64,000 nucleotides of DNA from Brevibacterium sp. UCMA 11754 (lineage in GTDB: Bacteria; Actinomycetota; Actinomycetes; Actinomycetales; Brevibacteriaceae), in assembly GCF_021532275.1 (NCBI RefSeq), contig NZ_JACBOT010000023.1, forward strand, positions 124,001 through 188,000, given 5' to 3'. Numbering within the stretch: position 1 is the first letter of the stretch; every line of letters starts with the position of its first letter. The notes below the pieces were generated by a model. It ran no database searches, had not been told where the DNA came from, and saw nothing but the letters and a program-made list of their open reading frames with translations. Positions 32,899 through 41,942 of the stretch are shown one piece after another. The translations under genes and the position numbers were made by a program.

Positions 32899-34272
32899 TC
32901 AGCCACAGAAGCCGCCGATGATCTCTGTCGCCGGTCGACTGCCCTGTGCTTCGGTGATCGCCGATTGAATTCTGCCTGCTCTTTCGGCACCGACAACGGG
33001 CAGGGCGCAATCGGAGAACTTCACAGCCACCTCGGCGTTGGTCAACGGTCGTGATTCATGACCGCGATTGATCTTCTCGGACTCGTGCAGAGTCGTTCCG
33101 TCTTTGAGGGTGACGGCGAGATCTCCGGAGAAGGCCTTCGGGTACAGACTGGCATCATCGTGTTCGATCGTGAGCAGAGCCGCGGCCGCGAGGACGTCCT
33201 TCTCGCCGCGCGCTGACTCAGTGAGCTCGTCGAATGTGATCTTTCCATGGCGCAGGGCCGCGGCAGTGAGGAAGGGCAGACTGAACTTCGCGTCGTACTC
33301 GCCTCGTGGTCGCAGTTTGTCTTCGACAGGCTCACACACGACCCTTGCCGGCACCTCGTGGATCCTCGCTGTCATGCGTTCGATCTGGGAGTACTTGAAG
33401 GCAGGATCTTCGCGCAGACGCAGGGCGATGTCGATGAAGGAATGTGTGAAATGGCAGGTCGGGAACGGTTTGACCGCAACGTTGTCGACTTCCCATACCT
33501 CGCCGAGGTTGTCGAAGAGTTCCGGACCCGGTGCTTCGCTGTCCTGGATGTGGGTGCGGTAGAGACCGAAACGTCCTTCATAGATTCCGGTCGGGCCGTC
33601 GAAGCCGGCGGCCGCCAGGCTCACTGCATGCAAGCCGGCGTTGGCCGCCCAGCCTGGGTGGAGGCGTTTCGTTCCAGATCCTTCGTCGAGGAATTGGAGC
33701 ACTCCAGAGGAGAACGATCCGACGATGCCCTGAGCGGCGACGAGTTGCTCGGCGGTGAGCTTGTGGATGATCCCCGCGCCGATCGCTGAGCCGTAGGCGC
33801 CGAGCACTCCGGTGGGGTGGAACCCTTTGTCGTGGAACCGTCCGTCGGCCGCCATTCCCAGGCGGGCGTTGACCTCGATGGCGAGGATGTAGCCGAGCAG
33901 CACGTCGTCGAACGTGATCGACTCATTGCCTGCACTTGCACTGATGACAGCTGCCAGCGATGACGCGCTGACATGGGAGACGGCAGCGATATGCGTATCG
34001 TCGAAGTCGTGCCCGTGGATCATTAGTCCATTGGCGATGGCAGCGCCGGACTTGGACAGGGTTTCAGTTCGACCGATGACGGGGACTTCACCGGGATCCA
34101 AGCGTGAGAGTCCGTCCAGGGTAACCTCGGCGAAATCGGTTGTGCTTGCCGCGATGCCGACGCCGATCGAGTCGAGCATGAGGTGACGAGCACGCAGTTT
34201 CACCGCTTCGGGGATATCCGCAATGGTGATGGACGAGACCTTGGTTGCAATTGTTTCTGAAATGCTTGGCAT
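32899..34272 (-). CDS. MmgE/PrpD family protein (2-methylcitrate dehydratase / cis-aconitate decarboxylase fold)
   Basis: 457 residues. The family start (AVKLRARHLMLDSIGVGIAA), the active-site stretch ANGLMIHGHDFDDTH (His and Asp residues of the family), HPTGVLGAYGSAIGAG and LHPGWAANAGLHAVSLAAAG all match. The family includes PrpD, which dehydrates 2-methylcitrate, and cis-aconitate decarboxylase, which makes itaconate; sequence alone does not separate these here. It lies 14 bases after the acyl-CoA dehydrogenase gene in the minus-strand operon. Confidence 0.9.
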   Translation of the reverse strand: MPSISETIATKVSSITIADIPEAVKLRARHLMLDSIGVGIAASTTDFAEVTLDGLSRLDPGEVPVIGRTETLSKSGAAIANGLMIHGHDFDDTHIAAVSHVSASSLAAVISASAGNESITFDDVLLGYILAIEVNARLGMAADGRFHDKGFHPTGVLGAYGSAIGAGIIHKLTAEQLVAAQGIVGSFSSGVLQFLDEGSGTKRLHPGWAANAGLHAVSLAAAGFDGPTGIYEGRFGLYRTHIQDSEAPGPELFDNLGEVWEVDNVAVKPFPTCHFTHSFIDIALRLREDPAFKYSQIERMTARIHEVPARVVCEPVEDKLRPRGEYDAKFSLPFLTAAALRHGKITFDELTESARGEKDVLAAAALLTIEHDDASLYPKAFSGDLAVTLKDGTTLHESEKINRGHESRPLTNAEVAVKFSDCALPVVGAERAGRIQSAITEAQGSRPATEIIGGFCG

Positions 34273-34286
34273 GATGTCTCCTGAAA

Positions 34287-35441
34287 TCAGATGTGGGTTC
34301 GACCGGCGAAGATGGATTTGGCGATGACAGTGTTGAGGACGTCGTTGGTGCCCTCGCCGATGCTCATGAGCGGAGCATCTCGGTAGAGTCGCTCGATTTC
34401 GTATTCCTTCGAATAGCCGTAGCCTCCGTGGATGGACATGGCCTCGATGGCCGATTCCAGAGCGACTTCGGAGCAGAAGACTTTGGCCATTCCGGTCTCC
34501 GCGTCGGCGCGACCCTTAACGAGGGACTGGGCGGACCAATACATCAATTGTCGTGCGGCCTGCACACGTGTTGCCATTCTGCCGATCCGCAGCTGGATAG
34601 CCTGGAAATTGGAGATCGCCTGTCCGAACGATTCGCGCTCTTGGGCATAGGAGACCGACTCTTCGAGCGCGCGCTGTGCGATACCGACCGAGCGGCCCGC
34701 GATATTCACCCGGCCCCACTGCAGTGCTGAGAGCACCTGCTGCATTCCGCGTCCCTCGACCCCTCCGAGCAGTGCACTCTCGTCGACCTCGCAGTTGTCG
34801 AAGAGGATCTCACAGCTCTCGGGGCCCTTGTATCCGAGCTTCGGTATGTCCTTGGTGACTTCGAATCCGGGGGTGCTGGCCTCGACGAGGAGGATGCTCA
34901 TTCCACGGTGCGCGGGAGTCGTGTCGGTGTCGGTCTTGACGAGGACGGGAAGTGGATCGGCATGTCGTGCGTTGGTGATCCACATTTTGGACCCGTTGAT
35001 GATGTACTTTCCGTCGACTTTCTTGGCTGTGGTCTTGATGCCCTGCAGATCAGTGCCGGCATCCGGCTCGGTAAGTGCGAGAGCCGTCCGTCTTTCTCCC
35101 GAGGCCAGCGACGACAGATACGTGGACTTCTGTTCCTCGGTTCCGTGTTCGGCGATCATCTTCGACGCCATGGTGTGGCTGCCGAGAACACCTGCGATTC
35201 CCATCCACCCGCGAGCCAGTTCTTCGAAGACGATTCCGAAGGAAATAGGGTCGATGCCCAAACCATCGTGTTCTTCGGGAATCGTCAGCCCAAAGAGGCC
35301 CATCTCCTTGAGCTTGTCGACGATGTCGGTCGGGTACTCACCCGAAGCCTCCATCTCCCTGGCGACGGGGATGATCTCCTTATCGACGAACGATCGCAGG
35401 GACGTCTTGAAGTCATTTTGTTCCTCGGTGAGTTCGAACAT
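34287..35441 (-). CDS. acyl-CoA dehydrogenase
   Basis: 384 residues, standard length. FAD and substrate contacts are visible in ALALTEPDAGTDLQGIKTTA, YIINGSKMWITNARHAD, FGQAISNFQAIQLRIGRMAT and EAMSIHGGYGYSKEYEIERL. The catalytic base is the Glu in MSIGEGTNDV. ATG 35441 has AAGGAGCC upstream. It oxidises an acyl-CoA at C2-C3 and passes electrons to ETF. In this context methylsuccinyl-CoA (giving mesaconyl-CoA) is a testable substrate, but general short-chain activity is equally possible. Confidence 0.93.
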   Translation of the reverse strand: MFELTEEQNDFKTSLRSFVDKEIIPVAREMEASGEYPTDIVDKLKEMGLFGLTIPEEHDGLGIDPISFGIVFEELARGWMGIAGVLGSHTMASKMIAEHGTEEQKSTYLSSLASGERRTALALTEPDAGTDLQGIKTTAKKVDGKYIINGSKMWITNARHADPLPVLVKTDTDTTPAHRGMSILLVEASTPGFEVTKDIPKLGYKGPESCEILFDNCEVDESALLGGVEGRGMQQVLSALQWGRVNIAGRSVGIAQRALEESVSYAQERESFGQAISNFQAIQLRIGRMATRVQAARQLMYWSAQSLVKGRADAETGMAKVFCSEVALESAIEAMSIHGGYGYSKEYEIERLYRDAPLMSIGEGTNDVLNTVIAKSIFAGRTHI

Positions 35442-35445
35442 GGTT

Positions 35446-36609
35446 TCAGGCTCCTTTGCTGTTGGTAGACGTGTCGAGTTCGGCCAAAAGTTCGGCTCGA
35501 TGCTCGTCGATCTGCGGTGCTGCTCGGTTGGCATCGAGACGGGGGCCGACACGGGGCGCAGTGGCGATATTGCTGATCGAACCCCATCGCTGGTGATCGG
35601 TATCGAAGACAAGTCCGCGTTGAGCAACAAGGGGGTCCTGCAGGGCCTCGGCCACGCTTTTGACCTTGGCGACCGGAACGCCTGCGGCCTCAAGCCGGTC
35701 CACCCATTCGTCGGCCGTGCGCTCGATGAACGCCGCTTCGAGAATTGAGAGCAGCTCGGTCTTGTTCTCGATTCGGCGGTCGAAGCTGGAGAATCGTTCT
35801 TCTGCCAGCCTGTCGTCTCCGACCACTTCGGTCAGTCGGCGGTAGAACTTCTCTTTGGCACAGCCGACGGTCAACCATCCATCACTTGCTTCGAACGCCT
35901 GGAACGGAACGAGGGAGGGGTGCGATGATTTCGTCGTCCTCTGAGGTTCGAACCCTTCATTGAGGTGCCAGTTGCCGACATAGGACAGCATTGACACGGC
36001 GGTATCGAAGAGGCTGAGATCGCAGTCTGTCCCCACCCCGTCACGACGGGCCGCGTGCACTCCGGCCAGCATCGAGATCGCTGCGACCAGTCCGCCGCTG
36101 AAGTCGACGAGGGACAAGCCTGATTTGGTCGGTGGCCCTTGAGGTTCCCCGGTGATGTCCATCCACCCGGCGGCTGCTTGGAGCATATAGTCATATCCCG
36201 GCCTCTTCGCGGCGTCGCCATCGCTGCCGTATCCCGACAGCGTGCAGCAGACGACCTGAGGGTTGATATGGCGCAGGGAATCGTAGGTGATGCCGAGCTT
36301 GGCGGGGACATCGCCGCGCAGGTTCGAGTACACGACGTCTGCCGTGGCGACGAGGCGGGTGAAGACCTCACGGTCGTCATCATCGTTCAGGCTCAGCGCG
36401 ATGCTGCGTTTGTTGCGATTGAAGGACTCGTAGAAGAGTGAATCAGTGCCTTCGCGGTACGGAGGCACATAGCGTCCGATGTCGCCACCTGAGTTCGGGT
36501 CTTCGATCTTGATGACGTCCGCCCCGAGGTCGGCGAGCTGCATTGACCCCCAGGGGCCAGCTCCGTATTGTTCGACGGCGATGATGCGAATGTCTTCGAG
36601 CGGTTTCAT
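35446..36609 (-). CDS. CaiB/BaiF (class III) CoA-transferase, third copy
   Basis: 387 residues. Typical features are DIRIIAVEQYGAGPWGSM, LADLGADVIKIEDPNSGGDI, FNRNKRSIAL and the catalytic Asp169 in SGLSLVDFSGG, at the same position as in formyl-CoA transferase. It lies four bases from the dehydrogenase start. It probably activates the acid substrate of this cluster, for example itaconate or mesaconate, with succinyl-CoA as donor. Confidence 0.92.
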   Translation of the reverse strand: MKPLEDIRIIAVEQYGAGPWGSMQLADLGADVIKIEDPNSGGDIGRYVPPYREGTDSLFYESFNRNKRSIALSLNDDDDREVFTRLVATADVVYSNLRGDVPAKLGITYDSLRHINPQVVCCTLSGYGSDGDAAKRPGYDYMLQAAAGWMDITGEPQGPPTKSGLSLVDFSGGLVAAISMLAGVHAARRDGVGTDCDLSLFDTAVSMLSYVGNWHLNEGFEPQRTTKSSHPSLVPFQAFEASDGWLTVGCAKEKFYRRLTEVVGDDRLAEERFSSFDRRIENKTELLSILEAAFIERTADEWVDRLEAAGVPVAKVKSVAEALQDPLVAQRGLVFDTDHQRWGSISNIATAPRVGPRLDANRAAPQIDEHRAELLAELDTSTNSKGA

Positions 36610-36666
36610 CTGTCTGCACCTATTCCCTGTGAGTTCGTGTGTATTGGAGAAGTGATCACCGTGTGC

Positions 36667-37194
36667 TCAGCTGTAATCGGTGACTGCATCGGTCGATTTG
36701 GGGAAGTAGTCTTGGCCGATTCCGCTCTCTTTTGTGGCGACCATGACCGAGCGCTTCCACGTGACGACAGTTGTTCCCTCCTGATTGAGTCCTCTGGTGG
36801 TCATCGAGATGATCCCGGCGTATTCCCGTGACTTCGAGCGGCGAGCTTCTGTGCAGACGCTCTCGGCGTACAGAGTGTCGCCGACGTAGACGGGATGACG
36901 GAACATGATGTCGGTGAACGCGAGGTTCGAGATCGCGTTCTGACTCATGTCGTACACGGTCAGTCCGAGGACGAGTGCAACGGTCAGTCCGGAGTTGACG
37001 ATGACCTTGCCGTCGGTGATCGGGTTCTGAGCCGCGAAGTGTTCGTTGAAGTGGTTCTGGTTCGTATTCATCGTCAGATTGGTCAGCCAGACGTTGTCGG
37101 CATCGGTGATGGTCCGGCCGAAGGGGTGCTGGTACTCGTCTCCGACGATGTAGTCCTCGAAGAAGCGACCGATGATGGCGTCGTGAGTGGTCAT
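36667..37194 (-). CDS. MaoC-family hydratase (mesaconyl-/itaconyl-CoA hydratase-like)
   Basis: 175 residues with a hot-dog fold. The line FGRTITDADNVWLTNLTMNT followed by NQNHFNEHFAA resembles the DN-W-T-L-T-x-N-x-x-x-H-F pattern of mesaconyl-CoA hydratase/beta-methylmalyl-CoA dehydratase types. The classical G-D-x-N-P-x-H of hydratase 2 reads M-N-T-N-Q-N-H here, so the Asp of the catalytic dyad is replaced by Asn. MFRHPVYVGDTLYAES is a second family mark. ATG 37194 follows AGGAG at a slightly long spacing. Hydration of itaconyl- or mesaconyl-CoA would give citramalyl-CoA for the CitE-like lyase. Confidence 0.85.
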   Translation of the reverse strand: MTTHDAIIGRFFEDYIVGDEYQHPFGRTITDADNVWLTNLTMNTNQNHFNEHFAAQNPITDGKVIVNSGLTVALVLGLTVYDMSQNAISNLAFTDIMFRHPVYVGDTLYAESVCTEARRSKSREYAGIISMTTRGLNQEGTTVVTWKRSVMVATKESGIGQDYFPKSTDAVTDYS

Positions 37195-37270
37195 GTGGTG
37201 ATGTCTCCTATTTCGAGTGTGCGTCTGGGTTCGTTGGGCTGAGTGAGTCGGATTCGATGGTTGCCGGCCC

Positions 37271-38605
37271 TCAGGCGATGTCCTCGAGGCTGCGTCCACG
37301 GGTCTCGACTGGGATGAGGAGGACTACGACGATCATGCAGACCGCCATGGAGCAGACGAAGCTGATCGGACCGAAGATCCCGAATGTGACGAAGAGTCCG
37401 GACATGACGAAGGGCACGATGATTGAGGCCCCGCGAGCGAAGGTGTAGGAGATGCCGGTTCCGCGCAGCCGATACCGTGTCGGATAGAGCTCGGGCATGT
37501 AGGAATAGAGCACGAAGGTCACGAGAGTGTAGATCGCGGTGACGAGCAGGAGGCCGATGATGACGATCAACACGATCGACTGAGCAGCGGCGTAGGCCAG
37601 TCCCAGGGGAATGACGATGATCGAGAAGGCGATGATCGCGGTGCGCCTGTTCATTCGGTTGATAAGCAGGAGACAGACGAGTCCTCCTCCCGGGGCGCCG
37701 AGCGCCATGGCCGTGGTGTAGCCGAGCGAGTGTGAAACGTCGATGCCCTGCTCGACGAAGAAGGTCGGCATCCAGGAGATGAACCCGTAGACGAACATAT
37801 TCACGCCGACCGCGACGACCGTACCGAGGATCGCCAGTTGCCAGAAGGGGCGTCTGGCGGTCACCTTCGACTGTGTCTGTTCGGCCGTGGGAGCATGAGG
37901 ATTGTTCTTCAGCGTCGTCGGTGACAATTTCTCGAACTGTTCGACGACCGCCTGTGCTTCTTTCAGACGGCCCTTGACGACCAACCAGCGTGGAGATTCG
38001 GGGCATCGCTTCCTGGCGATCCAGACGATGACAGCGAGGACCGCGCCGATGATGAACATCCACCTCCACCCGAAGTTGGAGATGACCACTGCGCCGATAG
38101 CCGAGGCGAAAAGAAGCCCGGAATTGACGAGGATTCCCAGAAAAGCAGTCCACCGACCTCGGCTGTGAGGGGGAACGAACTCGCCGAGGATGGCCGCAGC
38201 AAGGACGAGTTCTGCCCCGAGTCCGATGCCCATGATGAATCTGGTGCCGACGAGGAACTCGAAGGTCGGCGCAAATGCGGCGGCGAATCCGGCGATGGCG
38301 AAGATGAGCAGATTGAGTTGGTAGCTCATTCGGCGTCCGAATCTGTCGCCAATGAATCCAGCTGTCGCGGCGCCGAGGAGCATACCGAAGAACGTCATGG
38401 ACATGAAGATCGCGATTTCGTGTACGCCGGCGAACCCAGTTGAGATCAGTGCCGCTGACACACCGGCCGCGACATAGACGTCGTAGGCATCGATCATCGC
38501 CCCGGCGCCGATATATGCGAAGAGCTTTTTGTGTTCCCGGTTCGTTGTGAGCGCGTCCATTCGCGCTCCGATCTTCATTTCTTCGAGATTGGTGTCCACA
38601 GACAT
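37271..38605 (-). CDS. MFS transporter (sugar/acid porter type)
   Basis: 444 residues with twelve predicted membrane segments. It has the MFS loop motif GFIGDRFGRRMSYQLNLLIF, a GELLAA-like region (LGEFVPPHSRGRW), PESPRWLVVKGRLKEAQ in the central loop and PVETRGRSLEDIA at the C-terminus, as in the SP and aromatic-acid/H+ symporter groups. It lies at the upstream end of the acid-degradation cluster and probably imports its substrate by proton symport. It is preceded by AAAGG on the minus strand. Confidence 0.9.
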   Translation of the reverse strand: MSVDTNLEEMKIGARMDALTTNREHKKLFAYIGAGAMIDAYDVYVAAGVSAALISTGFAGVHEIAIFMSMTFFGMLLGAATAGFIGDRFGRRMSYQLNLLIFAIAGFAAAFAPTFEFLVGTRFIMGIGLGAELVLAAAILGEFVPPHSRGRWTAFLGILVNSGLLFASAIGAVVISNFGWRWMFIIGAVLAVIVWIARKRCPESPRWLVVKGRLKEAQAVVEQFEKLSPTTLKNNPHAPTAEQTQSKVTARRPFWQLAILGTVVAVGVNMFVYGFISWMPTFFVEQGIDVSHSLGYTTAMALGAPGGGLVCLLLINRMNRRTAIIAFSIIVIPLGLAYAAAQSIVLIVIIGLLLVTAIYTLVTFVLYSYMPELYPTRYRLRGTGISYTFARGASIIVPFVMSGLFVTFGIFGPISFVCSMAVCMIVVVLLIPVETRGRSLEDIA

Positions 38606-38634
38606 CGTTGTCGTGCCTTTCGAAAGGGGGTGTG

Positions 38635-40104
38635 TTATCTGACTATTTGTGAGATCGCTTGTGCGCGATCGAGCAGCTCCCGATCGTCGAATGGTCTGCC
38701 GATGATCTGCAATCCCGGCGAGAGTGAATCGGCAGCTTCGGGGAGGGGGATCGTGATTGCTGGAAGTCCGAGGTAGTTGATGACTCGTGTGAAGCGGCTG
38801 GCTCGCATGTAGTCATCTCTGCACTGCTGGCTCGACATGTCACCGTTGTCCGGCGCTTTCGGGGCCAGGATCGGACTGGTGGGAGTCAGGAGGAAACGTG
38901 AGCCCGCCATGACAGTCTCGACGAATTCGTCCTGCGCATCCGCCTGGCAAGCGATCGCATCCGCATACTCAATGGCGGAAATTGCGGTTCCGCGGATTGC
39001 TCGCGACAGCACCTGATCTCCGAGGAGACTCCAGTCCCAGTCGAGGATTCTGCCGATGTTGCGTGCCGCCTCGACGCTGACGATGGCCACGGATCTGCGG
39101 TTGAGTTCGGTGTCGTCGAAATCGACGCTGGGCGCGGTTCCTTGTTCAATCGCCTGAAGTGCAGCCGAATAGGCCCGGGTCACGTCCATGTCGCAGACGC
39201 GTGAGGCTGTTTCGGCCGACAGATGAGAGACCTGAGATTCGTTCGCCGGATGATTCGCGTCGAGCCTGTGGCGCGACTCCGGGGCAACGGTGTCGGCATC
39301 GTCGAAGAGAACATTCGCTGTCGTACGCACGGTGTCAACGTCGGGGGCTATGAGTCCGATCGTGTCCAGTGATTCGGAGAGGGGCAGGAGGCCTACGTGG
39401 GAGAAGAGTCCATTGCTGGGTTTGTAGCCGACCAGTCCGCAGAAGGCTGCTGGAAGTCGGACAGATCCACCGGTATCGGTGCCCAGGGACACATCGCTGG
39501 CGCCCGTTGCGACGGCGATGGCCGAACCACTCGAGGACCCACCTGATAGGTACCGTCCATTGCGAGGATTGATCCCGTCGCCAAGCCAATGATTGTGTCC
39601 CGTCGGGCTCATGGCGAATTCGGCCATGTGATTGGCTCCGACGAGTGTGCCACCGGCGGATTCGATCGCGAGCAGCAGCGGTGAGGTGCAGTCCGACTCT
39701 CTCCTATTCAACGATGGGCTCCCCGCTGTGAGAGGGAAGCCCATGATGCCGATATTGTCCTTGTGAGTGAACCGAATGCCTTCGAGCGCTTTGCTGGTGG
39801 CCTCTTCTGCGATGACCGGACTCGTGGTGTACCTGCGCAGGATTCCAGTAAGCGTGGAATCATGCGAGGTTTCAACCCATTGGGTCCATTGCTCGTCGGT
39901 GTCGCTGTTGTCCTGACCGGTGAGGTCCTGGCGCAGCCACATGAGAGGCTTCGGGCGAGAGAACGAGTTGTCGATTTCGTCGGCGGACTCTGACAGAAGA
40001 CGGGTCGCCCGCTCTGTGCCGTTTGATTCGAGGAGTTCATTGACTGCGGTGCTGATGCGCACCGACGAGTGTGCCGCCACATGAGTCCTGGCGTTGGTGT
40101 TCAA
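38635..40104 (-). CDS. amidase signature family enzyme
   Basis: 489 residues. The Ser-cisSer-Lys triad is readable: Lys in GIRFTHKDNIG, the Gly/Ser loop LSGGSSSGSAIAVATG, and the nucleophile region LGTDTGGSVRLPAAFCGLVG. These cytosolic enzymes hydrolyse amides, carbamates or act like AtzF/Gat; the substrate is unknown. It is the first gene of the minus-strand cluster, 29 bases before the transporter, so an amide entering by the MFS carrier may be opened here before the acid enters the CoA steps. Confidence 0.9.
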   Translation of the reverse strand: MNTNARTHVAAHSSVRISTAVNELLESNGTERATRLLSESADEIDNSFSRPKPLMWLRQDLTGQDNSDTDEQWTQWVETSHDSTLTGILRRYTTSPVIAEEATSKALEGIRFTHKDNIGIMGFPLTAGSPSLNRRESDCTSPLLLAIESAGGTLVGANHMAEFAMSPTGHNHWLGDGINPRNGRYLSGGSSSGSAIAVATGASDVSLGTDTGGSVRLPAAFCGLVGYKPSNGLFSHVGLLPLSESLDTIGLIAPDVDTVRTTANVLFDDADTVAPESRHRLDANHPANESQVSHLSAETASRVCDMDVTRAYSAALQAIEQGTAPSVDFDDTELNRRSVAIVSVEAARNIGRILDWDWSLLGDQVLSRAIRGTAISAIEYADAIACQADAQDEFVETVMAGSRFLLTPTSPILAPKAPDNGDMSSQQCRDDYMRASRFTRVINYLGLPAITIPLPEAADSLSPGLQIIGRPFDDRELLDRAQAISQIVR

Positions 40105-40354
40105 GTCTCACCGTCCTGTTCGTAAACATCAGCACTCCGCAGCATTGCGATTGCTGGTCCAGTTCCGAGTTCTCGTCGGCGAGTACCCGAACCATCTGAC
40201 AGATTAGAGCTTAAACCTATGATGTATTGCCGTCAATGGTCAGAATTAGCGCGATGGTGGCAAGAAGGTGAAGTGATACATCAGATCAATAATAGATATT
40301 GCGGGAATCTGCCGAGTGTTGGGGCCACGGCACAGCAACTCACAGGAGGGCGCG

Positions 40355-40402
40355 ATGGCTGCAAGGAAATTTCTGCCGAACCCGAGAGGAAAGCTGCGTT
40401 GA
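40355..40402 (+). CDS. 15-codon open frame with consensus ribosome site (leader peptide or gene remnant)
   Basis: AGGAGGG at 40344-40350 precedes ATG 40355 by four bases; the frame reads MAARKFLPNPRGKLR and ends with TGA at 40402. The ribosome site is stronger than most in the window. It could be a basic leader peptide or the surviving start of a lost gene; nothing downstream in the same direction would be controlled except across the terminator. Confidence 0.3.
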   Translation: MAARKFLPNPRGKLR

Positions 40403-40687
40403 CCACTGTCTTCGTCTGAGCTCCTGCCCCGATTCGCAGACAAGGAGGCTCGCGGGCTTACGCGCTCGCAGTCGAGGTCACGTTGTGTCAGCTGCCCTTC
40501 GAGCGCGGTGCCTGTGTGCCCAGCAGGTGCCTGTATTTTCCGATTGCGAAGTTCGCTGCGCCCGAAGGCGTTCTGGACGAATGGGTCGAGATGCAGGGGG
40601 CGTGCCTTCCATCCCTTTCGGTGATTGCAGCTCCGCCGGCAGAATGGTCGCAGGGTTGCATCCTTTTGAAGCACAAAGTGATGCAGG

Positions 40688-40722
40688 AAGCGGACCCTCC
40701 GAACTGCTCGGAGGGTCCGCTT
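40688..40722. terminator. terminator after the monooxygenase-fold gene
   Basis: AAGCGGACCCTCCGA (40688-40702) and its exact complement (40708-40722) form a perfect 15-base stem with a 5-base loop. It lies 32 bases beyond the end of the minus-strand gene at 40754. Confidence 0.93.
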
Positions 40723-40753
40723 CGTCACGGAAATTCAGCTGAGGTTCAGCAGG

Positions 40754-41083
40754 TCAGCCGACCTGAAGCTCTCCCATCTCGTCCCAGCCCTCACCGTCGA
40801 TCTGGCGAGAGATGATCTTCGGAGTGGACACGAGGGCGCTGTTCATCGGTCCGCCGTCTGCGGTCGCCTTCTGGAAGTGGTCGGACTTCACGTGCGCTTC
40901 GGCAGCGTCGTCATCGAAGGCTTCGACGAGCACGTACTCATTGGGGTCGTCGAGGCTGCGTGACCAGTCGAACCATTTGTTTCCCGGCTCGGCTCGTGTC
41001 GCCTCGGTGAACTCCTTGGTGATCTGCGGCCATTCCTCGGCCTTCTCGGGCTTGACCTGGAACTTGACGACGATGAAAATCAT
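40754..41083 (-). CDS. antibiotic-biosynthesis-monooxygenase (ABM/YgiN-like) domain protein
   Basis: 109 residues, a single ferredoxin-like ABM domain: IFIVVKFQVKPEKAEEWPQI, then NEYVLVEAFDDDAAEAHVKS and DHFQKATADGG. Such cofactor-free small proteins include quinol monooxygenases and heme-degrading enzymes, but many have no known role. A C-terminal tail of about 25 residues extends past the core. ATG 41083 follows AAAGGATCC. It is last in the IclR-SDR-ABM row. Confidence 0.85.
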   Translation of the reverse strand: MIFIVVKFQVKPEKAEEWPQITKEFTEATRAEPGNKWFDWSRSLDDPNEYVLVEAFDDDAAEAHVKSDHFQKATADGGPMNSALVSTPKIISRQIDGEGWDEMGELQVG

Positions 41084-41156
41084 TTGGATCCTTTCGTAGC
41101 TGATTGGGTTGGCGGGGTCTTCGCCAACTCTGGTGCTGGTGTAGGCGCGGTGTGTC

Positions 41157-41942
41157 TCAGGAGAACTGCATGCCGCCGTCGACGAGCACGGTCTGGCCGG
41201 TGATGTAGTCCGAGTCCTCGCTGGAGAGGAACGATACGAGGTTCGCGACATCCTCAGGAACCGATACACGTCCGAGGAGGATGTCTCCCGCGTACTTCTT
41301 GATCGCTTCCCCCTTGGCCAATCCCTCCTGTTCTCCGAGCTTCTCATCGATGAGATCCCACATCGAGGTTCCCACAATGCCTGGTCCGTAGGCGTTGACG
41401 GTGATCCCGTGTTTCGCCCATTCCATCGCGGCGCCCTGCGTCAGTCCGCGCACAGCCCACTTCGTGGCCGAATAGGGTGAGAGCAGTGCGAACGGGCGGA
41501 AGGCGACGATCGACGCCGCGCCGATGATCTTTCCGCCGTTGCCCTGTTCGATCATCTGCTTGGCAGCGGCCTGGTAGGACAGGAATACGCCGGTGATGTT
41601 GACGTTGAGGATCTTCTCGAAATCCTCTTTCGAGTAATCGATGAGGGGTTCGACCTGAGCGATGCCGGCATTGGCCACGAAGACGTCGAGCTTTCCGCCG
41701 ACCTCGACGGCGGTGGCCACGAGTGCTTCCACCGAGGCCTGATCGGTGACGTCGACCTCGGCTCCGGTGGCTTTGCCGCCGGCGGCTTCGATGGTCGATA
41801 CCGTCTCCTGTACTCCCTCCTGCATTGTGGGAAGGTCGGCCACGATGACGTGATGTCCGTCGGCACCGAGGCGCTGCGCGATGCCCTGTCCGATTCCTCG
41901 TGCTGATCCTGTGACGACGGCGATGCTGTTGGTTGTGCTCAT
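41157..41942 (-). CDS. short-chain dehydrogenase/reductase (acetoin/diol reductase-like)
   Basis: 261 residues. The nucleotide motif TGSARGIG (11-18), NAG in [10 protein letters not shown], catalytic Ser in GAASIVAF and Tyr-Lys in SPYSATKWA are complete, with the C-terminal [20 protein letters not shown] after the second strand (VIVADLP) suggests NAD rather than NADP. It resembles the butanediol/sorbitol dehydrogenase type. ATG 41942 follows AAGGGG. It is probably co-transcribed with the ABM protein and may act on a sugar or polyol intermediate of the neighbouring oxidoreductase locus. Confidence 0.9.
   Translation of the reverse strand: MSTTNSIAVVTGSARGIGQGIAQRLGADGHHVIVADLPTMQEGVQETVSTIEAAGGKATGAEVDVTDQASVEALVATAVEVGGKLDVFVANAGIAQVEPLIDYSKEDFEKILNVNITGVFLSYQAAAKQMIEQGNGGKIIGAASIVAFRPFALLSPYSATKWAVRGLTQGAAMEWAKHGITVNAYGPGIVGTSMWDLIDEKLGEQEGLAKGEAIKKYAGDILLGRVSVPEDVANLVSFLSSEDSDYITGQTVLVDGGMQFS

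Larger units (their letters stand above)
40105..40753. other. 649-base intergenic region: AT-rich promoter zone, short peptide frame, terminator
   Basis: Bases about 40195-40310 are strikingly AT-rich for this genome and probably hold the amidase promoter (minus). A 15-codon frame with a perfect ribosome site lies at 40355-40402, and a terminator at 40688-40722. The rest (about 40410-40685) has codable stretches on both strands, but none has a recognisable product or a suitable start, and the longest forward one would run through the terminator. Confidence 0.5.

Noticed and set aside
40246..40728. 160-codon minus-strand frame in the same gap
   Set aside because: Arg/His-rich composition, starts just after the terminator stem and lacks a ribosome site; no recognisable product.
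40483..40815. 110-codon forward frame in the 649-base gap
   Set aside because: It would read through a perfect terminator and into the opposite gene; no ribosome site and no family resemblance.
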